From NCBI GenBank assembly GCA_035939615.1, contig DASZFP010000116.1, positions 1-31,350 of the forward strand: a stretch of DNA of 31,350 nt, written 5' to 3'. The notes under the pieces are model-generated. The model saw only the letters and a list, made by a program, of their open reading frames with translations. It was not told the origin of the DNA and searched no databases. This DNA comes from VBCK01 sp035939615 (GTDB taxonomy: Bacteria; Pseudomonadota; Gammaproteobacteria; Burkholderiales; Burkholderiaceae_F). A program made the position numbers and the translations under genes. Positions 7,715 to 15,223 of this stretch are shown here, piece by piece. Numbering within the stretch: the stretch's first letter is position 1; each line of letters starts with the position of its first letter.

Positions 7715-7987
7715 GATGCGTCCTCGGAAAGCCCAGCGTTTGCGCCGAAACTGCACACGGGCCCATCCCCGTGCCTGCAACCGTGATGCTTGTGAAGGCC
7801 GCGGGGGGTGCTCGAGGGGGGCGGAGGCGGGGTTTCGCGAAGCACCGCTTCGCGCCGCCGGAGCCGGCGCGCCTTGCAAGGCGCGCCGTCCCGCAGCTTC
7901 TCGAAGCCGATCCTCCCGCCTTTCGGTGTCGAAGCTGCCACGGCGGGCAGGCAACGACGGCCTTCGAAGCTGAGGTTCATGGAAAGC
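7715..7987. repeat. Palindrome-rich intergenic segment splitting fliN from fliO
   Basis: This 273-bp non-coding stretch contains several perfect inverted repeats: CGCGAAGC/GCTTCGCG with a 3-nt loop (7836-7854), a 22-bp gapless palindrome centred on TTGCAA (7866-7887), and a short GCTTC/GAAGC hairpin (7895-7906). Further GAAGC copies lie at 7930-7935 and 7964-7970. It resembles an REP-like or miniature palindromic element. No T-run follows the stems, so an intrinsic terminator is unlikely. Open frames through it are Arg/Pro-rich and look accidental. Confidence 0.5.
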
Positions 7988-8407
7988 CTACCGATGCAGG
8001 CGCCGCATGCGCTCGCTCGGCGTGACGATGTCGGTCAGGCGGATGCCGAATTTCTCGTTCACCACGACCACCTCGCCCTGGGCGATCAGGCAGCCGTTGA
8101 CCAGCACGTCCATCGGTTCGCCCGCCAGCGCGTCCAGCTCGATCACCGAGCCCTGGGCGAGCTGCAGGATGTGCTTGATCGGTATCTTGGTGCGGCCCAG
8201 CTCGACCGTCAGGTTCACCGGGATGTCCAGGATCAGATCCAGGTCCTGCGGCGATTCGGAGGTGTTGCCGGGCGCCAGCCGCGGGAAGATGTTGGCGGGC
8301 TGCGCGGCAGGTTCCACGGCGCCCCGGGCCGAGGCCTGCTCGGCCATCGCGGCACCCCAGTCGTCTTCCGAGCCGGGCGGCACGGAGGAGGCGTTGTCGT
8401 TCGGCAT
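7988..8407 (-). CDS. fliN: Flagellar motor switch protein FliN
   Basis: A C-ring component at the bottom of the switch complex; it binds FliM, and FliH brings export cargo to it. It is 139 aa. The N-terminal part (about 1-55) is flexible, and the C-terminal SpoA domain reads LDLILDIPVNLTVELGRTKIPIKHILQLAQGSVIELD, AGEPMDVLVNGCLIAQGEVVVVNEKFGIRLTDIV. ATG 8407 is 2 bp after the fliM stop, and its ribosome-binding site (GAGGAGACC) lies inside the end of fliM. The open frame continues upstream inside fliM but is not coding. It is followed by the palindrome-rich gap before fliO. Confidence 0.96.
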   Translation of the reverse strand: MPNDNASSVPPGSEDDWGAAMAEQASARGAVEPAAQPANIFPRLAPGNTSESPQDLDLILDIPVNLTVELGRTKIPIKHILQLAQGSVIELDALAGEPMDVLVNGCLIAQGEVVVVNEKFGIRLTDIVTPSERMRRLHR

Positions 8408-8409
8408 CG

Positions 8410-9411
8410 TCAGGTCTCCTCGATGGCCATGGACTCGCTGAAGTGCGAGTACTTCAGCAGGCGCTCGATCCGGACCGCGATGTGCCCGTTGACGGTTCCG
8501 AAGCTGCACTCCATCACGGGCACGCCGTCGACCTTGACCGGAATGATGTCGCGCAACGGCAGCGGGACGAAGTCCCCCACCTGCAGCTTGACCAGATCGC
8601 CCAGCCGGATCGGCGTGGTGGCCAGCTCGCCGCACAGTTCGACCTCGGCGCTCTGCACCTGCTGCGTCAGCTGGCGCACCCAGCGCCGGTCCGGCTCCTG
8701 GCCGTCGGCCTGCAGCGACGAGTACAGCACGTCGCGGATCGGTTCGAGCGAAGCGTACGGAAAGCAGAAGTGCACTTCGCCGCCGCTGTCGCCGATTTCG
8801 ATGTTGAACGTGGTGGCGACCACGATCTCCGAGGGCGACGCGACATTGGCGAACTGCGTGTGCATCTCGGAGCGCTGGTGGGTGAAGTCGAACTTGAAAA
8901 GACTCCCCCAGGCCTTGGTGTACTCGGCCGTGGCCACTTGCACCAGGCGCTGGATGATGCGCTGCTCGGTGGGTGAAAAATCGCGCCCCTCGATCCGGAA
9001 GCGCACCTTGCCGGTGCCGCCGAACAGCGTGTCGATCACGGTGAACACCAGGTTCGGATCGAAGATCAGCAGTCCGGAGCCGCGCAGCGGGGCGAGCGAC
9101 AGGATGTTGATGTTGGTCGGCACCGCGATGTCGCGCACGAACGCCGAATACTTGATGACGCGCACCGGCCCGACCGAGATCTCCGGGCTGCGCCGCATGA
9201 AGTTGAACAGGCCCACCCGGAAGTTGCGCGCGAACCGTTCGTTGATGATCTCCATCGTGGGCATCCGGCCCCGGACGATGCGCTCCTGATTGCCCAGGTC
9301 GTAGTTGCGGATGCCTTCGGTAGGCTCCTGCTGCTCGAGCTTCTGCGACTCGCCGGTGACCCCCTCGAGCAGCGCGTCGACCTCGTCTTGCGAGAGGAAC
9401 TGTTCGGTCAT
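8410..9411 (-). CDS. fliM: Flagellar motor switch protein FliM
   Basis: The middle component of the C-ring and the target of phospho-CheY. It is 333 aa. The N-terminal CheY-binding peptide is plain (FLSQDEVDALLEGV, residues 5-18). The central domain shows MEIINERFARNFRVGLFNFMRRSPEI, LFDPNLVF-like GLLIFDPNLVFTVIDTLFGG and FSPTEQRIIQRLV. The C-terminal SpoA domain includes VELCGELATTPIRLGDLVKLQVGDFVPL. It starts at ATG 9411, 12 bp after fliL, and ends 2 bp before fliN. Confidence 0.97.
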   Translation of the reverse strand: MTEQFLSQDEVDALLEGVTGESQKLEQQEPTEGIRNYDLGNQERIVRGRMPTMEIINERFARNFRVGLFNFMRRSPEISVGPVRVIKYSAFVRDIAVPTNINILSLAPLRGSGLLIFDPNLVFTVIDTLFGGTGKVRFRIEGRDFSPTEQRIIQRLVQVATAEYTKAWGSLFKFDFTHQRSEMHTQFANVASPSEIVVATTFNIEIGDSGGEVHFCFPYASLEPIRDVLYSSLQADGQEPDRRWVRQLTQQVQSAEVELCGELATTPIRLGDLVKLQVGDFVPLPLRDIIPVKVDGVPVMECSFGTVNGHIAVRIERLLKYSHFSESMAIEET

Positions 9412-9423
9412 GTCGTCACCGGC

Positions 9424-9930
9424 TCACTGGACGATCAACTGCGTGATGCGCACCGCCGTGACCGAGTGGTCGGCGGGTGTGTGCTCGAGCGATTTATTGG
9501 CCGCAGCGACGATGTCCTTGGCCAGGGTTTCCTTGCCTTCCCGGCTGGCCAGGTCGGTCGACGGACGCGCGCCCAGCACCAGCAGGATTTCACTGCGCAG
9601 CGCCGGCATCATTTCCTTGATGGTCGCCTCGGCCTCGTGCGAGGCGACCTCCAGGCTGAACCGGATCTGCATGTAGCGGTCCTGGTCCTTCTCGGCCAGG
9701 TTGACGGTGAACTGCTCCAGGTCGACGAAGTTGGGAAGCTTGCGCTGCTCGTCCTTCTTCTCGGCCTCGGCGGCCGGCCCCCGCTTCAGGAGGAAGAACG
9801 CGCCGGCACCGCCGGCGGCCGTCAGCAGCACCGCCGCGACGCTGATTATCAGTTTCTTGGACAAGCCCTTGCCGGCCCGAGCCGGCGCTGCCGCCGGGGC
9901 CGGGGCTGCCCCCTGCTTGCTGTCTGCCAT
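9424..9930 (-). CDS. fliL: Flagellar basal body-associated protein FliL
   Basis: An inner-membrane protein that associates with the stator around the basal body. It is 168 aa. An Ala/Pro-rich cytoplasmic tail (residues 1-25) precedes one transmembrane helix (about 27-48, LIISVAAVLLTAAGGAGAFFLL). The periplasmic domain has FVDLEQFTVNLAEKDQDRYMQIRFSLEVA and the terminal VRITQLIVQ typical of FliL. ATG 9930 is preferred; a TTG at 9945 is an in-frame alternative. It is separated from fliK by 145 bp containing nested palindromes, so it may begin its own transcript fliLMNOPQR. Confidence 0.93.
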   Translation of the reverse strand: MADSKQGAAPAPAAAPARAGKGLSKKLIISVAAVLLTAAGGAGAFFLLKRGPAAEAEKKDEQRKLPNFVDLEQFTVNLAEKDQDRYMQIRFSLEVASHEAEATIKEMMPALRSEILLVLGARPSTDLASREGKETLAKDIVAAANKSLEHTPADHSVTAVRITQLIVQ

Positions 9931-10018
9931 CTCGTTTCCCGCCAATGGCGCCGAACGGCCGCGCCTCGCGCATTTATGTGATCAGCGCCACACTTCGAAT
10001 GCCGATTATTCGGGACCC

Positions 10019-10063
10019 ACAGTTCGCCCGATCGGGCGAATACGCCCAACTTTGGGCAACTGT
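10019..10063. repeat. Nested palindromes in the fliK-fliL gap
   Basis: An 18-bp perfect palindrome (TTCGCCCGA and its complement, 10023-10040) and an interrupted one (GCCCAA-CT-TTGGGC, 10044-10057) are enclosed by an outer inverted repeat ACAGTT (10019-10024) / AACTGT (10058-10063). No poly-T follows on the minus strand, so it is not a classical terminator. It could be an operator for the fliL promoter, an mRNA processing signal or a stabilising stem. Confidence 0.6.
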
Positions 10064-10075
10064 TCGGCGGGGATT

Positions 10076-11524
10076 TCAGGCGTAGATGTCGACCAGCCGC
10101 ACCGCAGCGGCGCTGGGGGCGGGGGCGGGTTCGGACGCCGGCGGGGCGGCGGCGACCGTGCCGCCGTCGTCCCCCCGGGCCGGGCTGTGCGGGCGCGCCG
10201 AGGCAGTCCAGTCGGAGTGCGAACGCCCCCCGACGGTCGCATCGGACAGCTGCAGGCCGGAGGCGGCGAATGCTTCGCGCAAGCGGGGCAGGGAGGCTTC
10301 CAGCGCGGCGCGGGTGGCCTCGTGCGCGGCCGTGAACGCCAGCGTGGCCGCGTGGCCATGTATCTGGATCGATACGCCGACCGGACCGAGGTCGGCCGGC
10401 TGAAGCGAGATCTGGGCCGTCTGAACGCCGCCGCGGGCCAGCAGCACCACGCGCTGGGACAGCTCCTGTCCGAAGTCGGGATGGTTGACCGGTGTTGCGA
10501 CGCTGGTGCGGCCGTCGGGCGAGTAGATCGGCGCGGGCGTGATCGGGCCGGCAGCCGGCGCGCCGGCCGCGTCGGATGCGATGGCGCCCGCCGCGGTGCC
10601 CGCGTGCGCGGGTGCCGCATCGATCGGCTTCGAAGCAGGCGAGGCGAGCGCGGCGGCCGCTGCTTCTGCGAGGGCGGCCGTGCCGTCCTGACCGCCTGCC
10701 AGCACGGAGGCGGGCAGGGCGGCGGAAAAGCCGGAAGAAGACGGATCGCCGCCGGCGGCGGCGCCGGTATCGGCATCCGTGGACGCGTCGTTCGCTGCCA
10801 GCGAGGCAGGCTCGCCCTCCGAAGCGCGAAGCGCGAAGGAGGGTTGCCGCGGCTGCAAATCGGCAGAGCCGACCGCAGCGGCCTGCGCCAGTATGCGGGT
10901 GCCGATGGGCCCGGCGATGGCGCCGGCCGCATCGGCCGCGGCCACAGCGGGCTGCCCCGCTGGCGCTGCGGCCGCCGTCGTTACCGTGCCGGCCGCGCCC
11001 GCCGCTGCGGCCGCCGTCGTTACCGTGCCGGCCGCGCCCGCTGCTGCGGCCGCCGTCGTTACCGTGCCGGCCGCGCCCGCCGCTGCGGCCACCGTCGTTA
11101 CCCGGCCGGCCGCGCCGCTGGCGCTGGTCGGGTCGACGGCGATGGCGCCCGTTGCATCGGCTGGCGCGCCGGCGGTGCCGGCGACTTGACGGCTTGCCGG
11201 CGTGGTGTCGGAACGAGCCTGGGTGCCCTGCGCGGCGGTGCACGCCGCGGCTGCTGCGGCGGCCGTGTCGTTGCCACCCTTGGAATCGGTCTGGCTGCTG
11301 CGGCGGCCGCGCGAGGCCACGGCGCGGTCGTGCGCAGCTTGGGCCGGATCGGCGCTGCCGCCTTGCGGCTGCGGGCTGCGTGGCGCGGGCGGCCGCTCTG
11401 CTTTGCCGGACGCGGCCAGCAGGATCGGTCCGAAATCCGCACCGGACTCGGAACTGCCGGACGCGGCTGCGTCGGTCTGCGCGGTGGAGGTCGATGGCGA
11501 GGGGGCGATCCGTATCGGGTTCAT
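10076..11524 (-). CDS. fliK: Flagellar hook-length control protein FliK
   Basis: Secreted molecular ruler that sets hook length and switches export from hook to filament proteins. It is 482 aa with the two-part design of the family. The N-terminal three quarters are Ala/Gly/Thr-rich and low-complexity. A conserved C-terminal domain (about 345-430) reads FGQELSQRVVLLARGG, AQISLQPADLGPVGVSIQIHG and ALEASLPRLREAFAASGLQLSDATV. Residues about 138-187 are a near-perfect 13-residue tandem repeat encoded by a 39-bp DNA repeat. The C-terminus (VDIYA) is preceded by a Pro/Ala linker. A second FliK-like protein is encoded at 26388-27137. It starts 43 bp after fliJ. Confidence 0.93.
   Translation of the reverse strand: MNPIRIAPSPSTSTAQTDAAASGSSESGADFGPILLAASGKAERPPAPRSPQPQGGSADPAQAAHDRAVASRGRRSSQTDSKGGNDTAAAAAAACTAAQGTQARSDTTPASRQVAGTAGAPADATGAIAVDPTSASGAAGRVTTVAAAAGAAGTVTTAAAAAGAAGTVTTAAAAAGAAGTVTTAAAAPAGQPAVAAADAAGAIAGPIGTRILAQAAAVGSADLQPRQPSFALRASEGEPASLAANDASTDADTGAAAGGDPSSSGFSAALPASVLAGGQDGTAALAEAAAAALASPASKPIDAAPAHAGTAAGAIASDAAGAPAAGPITPAPIYSPDGRTSVATPVNHPDFGQELSQRVVLLARGGVQTAQISLQPADLGPVGVSIQIHGHAATLAFTAAHEATRAALEASLPRLREAFAASGLQLSDATVGGRSHSDWTASARPHSPARGDDGGTVAAAPPASEPAPAPSAAAVRLVDIYA
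10965..11110. repeat. 39-bp in-frame tandem repeat inside fliK
   Basis: A unit containing GTCGTTACCGTGCCGGCCGC recurs with an exact 39-bp period (TTACCG blocks at 10981, 11020 and 11059; a diverged TTACCC at 11098), with only a few substitutions. It encodes the 13-residue motif AAAAAGAAGTVTT. Since 39 is a multiple of three, gain or loss of units would keep the frame. Confidence 0.9.
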
Positions 11525-11567
11525 CAGTTGGCCTCGAAGATTTCGGCGCGATCGTGGCTCGCGGCCT

Positions 11568-12047
11568 CTAAAGCCGGTACAGGTCCAGCGTCGACTGGGA
11601 GCCCGGCTGAGTGTTGGTCTTGAGCGACGTGCGCTGGCCCGCCTCGTCGGTCTGGCGCTGCTCGCTGCGGGCGGCGCGCTGCGCCGCCTCCTGCGCCTGC
11701 CGCTCGATCAGCGTCTGCAGGCTCTTGACCTTGCGCTGACAGACCGCCAGCTCGGCGCGCACCGCGGCGCTGGCCTGCTCGCGGGCGCCGACCTCGCGCT
11801 GCTGCGTTTCCAGCGCCGTCCGCAGCCGCGCCAGGAACGCGCGCTGGTTCGACTGCGCCGCCGGATCGAGCTCGTCGCCCGCGTGGGCCCGCAGCCGCGA
11901 TGCGTAATCGTCCGAGTAACCGGTCAGCGTCTGCAGGTGCTCGCGCGCCTGCTGCGCCTGCAATTCGAGCGCGGCCAGGCGCGAGCCTGCCGAATCGCGG
12001 GCGAGCTGCGCCAGCTCCAGCAGGCGGTTCAGTTGTGCCGCGTCCAT
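11568..12047 (-). CDS. fliJ: Flagellar export chaperone/stalk protein FliJ
   Basis: A coiled-coil stalk of the FliI ATPase ring and an escort chaperone. It is 159 aa, almost entirely predicted helix with charged heptads (LNRLLELAQLARDSAGSRLAALELQAQQAREHLQTLTGYSDDYASRL, then QREVGAREQASAAVRAELAVCQRKVKSLQTLIERQAQEAA). The GYSDDY segment is typical of FliJ. Low sequence conservation is normal for the family; position between fliI and fliK confirms the call. ATG 12047 lies 40 bp after the fliI stop. Confidence 0.9.
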   Translation of the reverse strand: MDAAQLNRLLELAQLARDSAGSRLAALELQAQQAREHLQTLTGYSDDYASRLRAHAGDELDPAAQSNQRAFLARLRTALETQQREVGAREQASAAVRAELAVCQRKVKSLQTLIERQAQEAAQRAARSEQRQTDEAGQRTSLKTNTQPGSQSTLDLYRL

Positions 12048-12087
12048 CGTCCAGCCCGTCCCGTTTCAGAGCGCATGATCCGATCCT

Positions 12088-13512
12088 TCATTCCGATCCC
12101 GTCGGGATCGACGCCAGCAGCGCATCGATCCATTGCGCGCCATCCTGCAACGAGGACGACTGGTCCATCGGCTGCTGCAGAAAAGCCTCCATCCGGGGAA
12201 AGGCCGCGATCGCCGCGTCCAGCGCCGGGTCGGCCCCGGCGACGTATGCGCCCACCGAGATCAGATCCCGGTTTCGCTGATAGCGCGAGAAGACCGACTT
12301 GAAGCGGCGCGCCGCCTCGATCTGACGGGCGTCGCACACGGCGGGCATCACGCGCGATATCGATGCTTCCACGTCGATGGCCGGGTAGTGCCCGGCCTCG
12401 GCCAGGCGGCGCGACAGCACGACGTGCCCGTCCAGGATCGCGCGGGCCGCGTCGGTGATCGGGTCCTGGGGGTCGTCGCCTTCGGTCAGGACCGTGTAGA
12501 AGCCGGTAATCGAGCCGCCGCCGGCGGCTGCGTTGCCGGCGCGTTCGACCAGCTGGGGCAGGCGCGCGAACACGGAGGGCGGATAGCCCTTGGTGGCGGG
12601 CGGCTCGCCGATCGCCAGTGCGATTTCGCGCGCCGCCATCGCGTAGCGGGTCAGCGAGTCCATCAGCAGCAGCACGTGCCGGCCGCGATCGCGGAAGTGC
12701 TCGGCGATCGCGGTGGCGTAAGCCGCACCCTGCAGCCGCATCAGCGGCGGTGTGTCGGCCGGGGCCGCCACCACGATCGCGCGGCGCAGGCCAGCTTCGC
12801 CTAGAATGTCCTCGATGAATTCCTTCACCTCGCGGCCGCGCTCGCCGATCAGCCCCACCACGGTCACGTCGGCCGACGTGTAGCGCGCCATCATGCCCAT
12901 CAGCACGCTCTTGCCCACGCCCGATCCGGCCAGCAGGCCGATGCGCTGGCCACGGCCGACCGTCATCAGCGCGTTGATGGCGCGCACCCCGACGTCCAGC
13001 GGCGTGCGGATCGGATCGCGTTCCATCGCGTTGATCGGGCGGCGCACCAGCGGCATGAAGGCCAGCGGGTTTCCGGCCGGGCAGACCAGCGGTCCGCGCC
13101 GGTCGATCGGCTCGCCGTTGGGGTCCAGCACCCGGCCCAGCAGCGCATCTCCGACCGGCAGGCGGCGCGTGCGGTCCTCGTTGCGCCGCCACGGGTGATT
13201 GGCCCGGTCCAGCCTGGGACGCGCGCTCCTGGGTTCCTGTGCGACCACCATTGCGCCCGGCCGCAGGCCCTGCGGCTCGGTGGTGGGCATCAGGAACAGA
13301 CGCTCGCCGGAGAACCCGACCACTTCGGCATCCAACTTCAGTCCATCGCCCTGGATCACGCGCACCTGTGCGCCCACCGGCAGCCTCAGCCCGACCGCCT
13401 CCATCACCAGGCCGGCGGCGCGAGTTAGGCGCCCCCGCACCTCGAACGGCTCGCTCGAGGCCGCCAGCGTGCGGCACTCGCCGAGAAAATCCAGGTAGCG
13501 CCCCGGCTGCAT
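12088..13512 (-). CDS. fliI: Flagellum-specific ATPase FliI
   Basis: A hexameric ATPase of the flagellar type III export apparatus, related to F1-beta, acting at the cytoplasmic base. It is 474 aa. Walker A is AGSGVGKS (about 195-202), the catalytic-Glu motif GERGREV is at 224-230, and Walker B is HVLLLMDSLTRY (about 279-290). Also present are GYPPSVFARLPQLVERAG and GSITGFYTVLTEGDD. ATG 13512 is chosen because GGGGAG lies about 8 nt upstream; a GTG at 13521 that overlaps the fliH stop (GTGA) would add three residues. Operon order fliH-fliI-fliJ is standard. Confidence 0.97.
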   Translation of the reverse strand: MQPGRYLDFLGECRTLAASSEPFEVRGRLTRAAGLVMEAVGLRLPVGAQVRVIQGDGLKLDAEVVGFSGERLFLMPTTEPQGLRPGAMVVAQEPRSARPRLDRANHPWRRNEDRTRRLPVGDALLGRVLDPNGEPIDRRGPLVCPAGNPLAFMPLVRRPINAMERDPIRTPLDVGVRAINALMTVGRGQRIGLLAGSGVGKSVLMGMMARYTSADVTVVGLIGERGREVKEFIEDILGEAGLRRAIVVAAPADTPPLMRLQGAAYATAIAEHFRDRGRHVLLLMDSLTRYAMAAREIALAIGEPPATKGYPPSVFARLPQLVERAGNAAAGGGSITGFYTVLTEGDDPQDPITDAARAILDGHVVLSRRLAEAGHYPAIDVEASISRVMPAVCDARQIEAARRFKSVFSRYQRNRDLISVGAYVAGADPALDAAIAAFPRMEAFLQQPMDQSSSLQDGAQWIDALLASIPTGSE

Positions 13513-13517
13513 CGACC

Positions 13518-14183
13518 TCACTCCCCGGGTCGCCCATCGCCGCGGTCCGCCGCGGCGACCTCCGCGGGCGTGGTGGCGCCGAGCGTGGCGATCACGCGGC
13601 GCCAGCGCGTCTCCAGCGTGGCGTCGATTTCGCCGTGCGGCGTCTCGATCCGGCAGCCGCCTGCCTGCACGCCGACATCGGCCACGAAACGGCAGCCGCG
13701 ATAACCCGCATCGGCCTCCAGCTCGGGACCGATCAGGGCGAAATCATGCGGATTCAGGTGCACGCGCGGATGGGCGGCGTGGTCGGCGATCAGCGAGATC
13801 GCTTCGCGCACCACCGGCAGCACGGCGTCGCGCTGCAGGGACAGTTCGCGGCGCATGACCTGGCGCGCCACCTCCAGCGCGAGGTCGAGCAGCTGGTCGG
13901 CGCCGCGCGCGGCCAGCTCGTCCAGCCCGGCCTGCAAACTGGAGATCAGCGGGCCGATGCGCTCCAGGTGGCCCGCGCGGACCTGCTGGGCGGCCCGGAT
14001 GGCTTCCAGTGCACCCTGCTCGCGCCCGCGCTCGAAGGCGCGGCGCTCGCGTTCCGACCACAGGCCATTCGGATTGCGCGACACGTGGGCGGCCCCGCCG
14101 AGCGAGCGCATCTCCCAGCTGGCGGCGCCGTCGACCTGATCCTTCGGGATCTTGCGCGAGAACACGCGGTCAGATGCGCCCAA
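13518..14183 (-). CDS. fliH: Flagellar export ATPase regulator FliH
   Basis: Dimeric stator-like partner that holds FliI in check and delivers it to FliN. It is 221 aa. A variable N-terminus is followed by SERERRAFERGREQGALEAIRAAQ, a coiled coil, LLDLALEVARQVMRREL, and the C-terminal HPRVHLNPHDFALIGPEL...GCRIETPHGEIDATLETRWRRVIATL, which is the FliI-binding domain. The start is most likely TTG 14183: a perfect GGAGG sits 6 nt upstream, and no in-frame ATG gives a sensible protein. A GTG at 14165 is the alternative. Confidence 0.92.
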   Translation of the reverse strand: MGASDRVFSRKIPKDQVDGAASWEMRSLGGAAHVSRNPNGLWSERERRAFERGREQGALEAIRAAQQVRAGHLERIGPLISSLQAGLDELAARGADQLLDLALEVARQVMRRELSLQRDAVLPVVREAISLIADHAAHPRVHLNPHDFALIGPELEADAGYRGCRFVADVGVQAGGCRIETPHGEIDATLETRWRRVIATLGATTPAEVAAADRGDGRPGE

Positions 14184-14215
14184 GCCGAACCTCCGCCATG
14201 CGCGCCGGTGCGCGC

Positions 14216-15214
14216 TCAGATGAATGCGTCATCGCCGCCCTTGGCGCCGAGCTGGATCTGGCCTTCGTCGGCCAGCCGGCGCACCACTTTGAGAATCTCG
14301 CGCTGCTCGGCCTCGACCTCCGACACGCGCACCGGGCCCTTGGCCTCGAGGTCCTCCTTCAGCGTCTCGGCGGCTCGGCCCGACATGTTCTTGAAGACCT
14401 TGTCGCGCAGCGCCTGGTCGGAGCCCTTCAACGCCACGATCAGCGACTCGGACTGGATCTCGCGCAGCAGCAGCTGGATGGCGCGATCGTCCATCTCGTT
14501 CAGGTTGTCGAACGTGAACATCTGATCGAGGATCTTCTGCGCCAGGTCGGCGTCGTGCTCCCGGATCGAGTCGATCGCGGCCGACTCCAGCGTGTTGCCC
14601 AGGAAGTTGAGCATCTCGGCCGTGGCCTTGGTGCCGCCCAGGGTGGCCTTCTTCAGCTTCTCGCTGCCGGCCAGGATCTTGGACAGCACCTCGTTCAGTT
14701 CCTGCAGCGCCTGCGGCTGAATGCCGTCCAGGGTCGCCACCCGCAGCAGCACGTCGTTGCGCATCCGCTCGGTCATGCTCTTGAGCACCTCGGACGACTG
14801 GTCCCGCTCCAGGTGCACCAGGATCGAAGCGACGATTTGCGGATGCTCGTTCTTCAGCAGCTCGGCGATCGTGCCCGGATCCATCCACTTCAGGCTCTCG
14901 ATGCCCGACACGTCGCGCCCCTGCAGGATCCGGTCCAGCAGCATGCCGGCCTTTTCCTCGCCCAGCGCCCGCTTGAGCACCTGGCTGACGAAGGCGTCCG
15001 TGTCGCGCACCAGCGAATAAGAGCTCTCCTTGGATGCATGGAAGCGGGCCACCGCGTCGTCGATCTTGTCGCGCGGAACCGTGCGCAGGCGCGCCATCGT
15101 CTCGCCCAGCTTGTGCACTTCCTTGGGCGACAGGTACTTGAAGACCTCGGCGGCTTCCTCTTCGCCCACGGCCATCAGCAGGATGGCGGCATGTTCCAGG
15201 CCAGTGTCGTCCAT
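14216..15214 (-). CDS. fliG: Flagellar motor switch protein FliG
   Basis: C-ring protein that binds FliF, FliM and MotA and receives torque. It is 332 aa. The N-domain has AAILLMAVGEEEAAEVFKYL; the middle domain contains the EHPQ motif in ELLKNEHPQIVASIL; the C-domain torque helix reads EMDDRAIQLLLREIQSESLIVALKG with conserved charged residues. The C-terminus continues EILKVVRRLADEGQIQL. ATG 15214 lies 9 bp after the fliF stop; fliH follows with 32 bp between. Confidence 0.97.
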   Translation of the reverse strand: MDDTGLEHAAILLMAVGEEEAAEVFKYLSPKEVHKLGETMARLRTVPRDKIDDAVARFHASKESSYSLVRDTDAFVSQVLKRALGEEKAGMLLDRILQGRDVSGIESLKWMDPGTIAELLKNEHPQIVASILVHLERDQSSEVLKSMTERMRNDVLLRVATLDGIQPQALQELNEVLSKILAGSEKLKKATLGGTKATAEMLNFLGNTLESAAIDSIREHDADLAQKILDQMFTFDNLNEMDDRAIQLLLREIQSESLIVALKGSDQALRDKVFKNMSGRAAETLKEDLEAKGPVRVSEVEAEQREILKVVRRLADEGQIQLGAKGGDDAFI

Positions 15215-15223
15215 GGCGCCCGA

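Noticed and set aside
7696..7980. A possible small protein in the fliN-fliO gap.
   Set aside because: Its codons run through perfect palindromes, giving an Arg/Pro-rich composition, and there is no ribosome-binding site. I treat the DNA as a repeat element.
10965..11110. A CRISPR-like array.
   Set aside because: The repeats are directly adjacent with no spacers, lie in frame within fliK and encode an Ala-rich peptide repeat.
9701..11623. A 640-codon open frame on the plus strand over fliK and fliL.
   Set aside because: Antisense to fliK; the Gly/Arg repeats merely mirror the 39-bp repeat of fliK.
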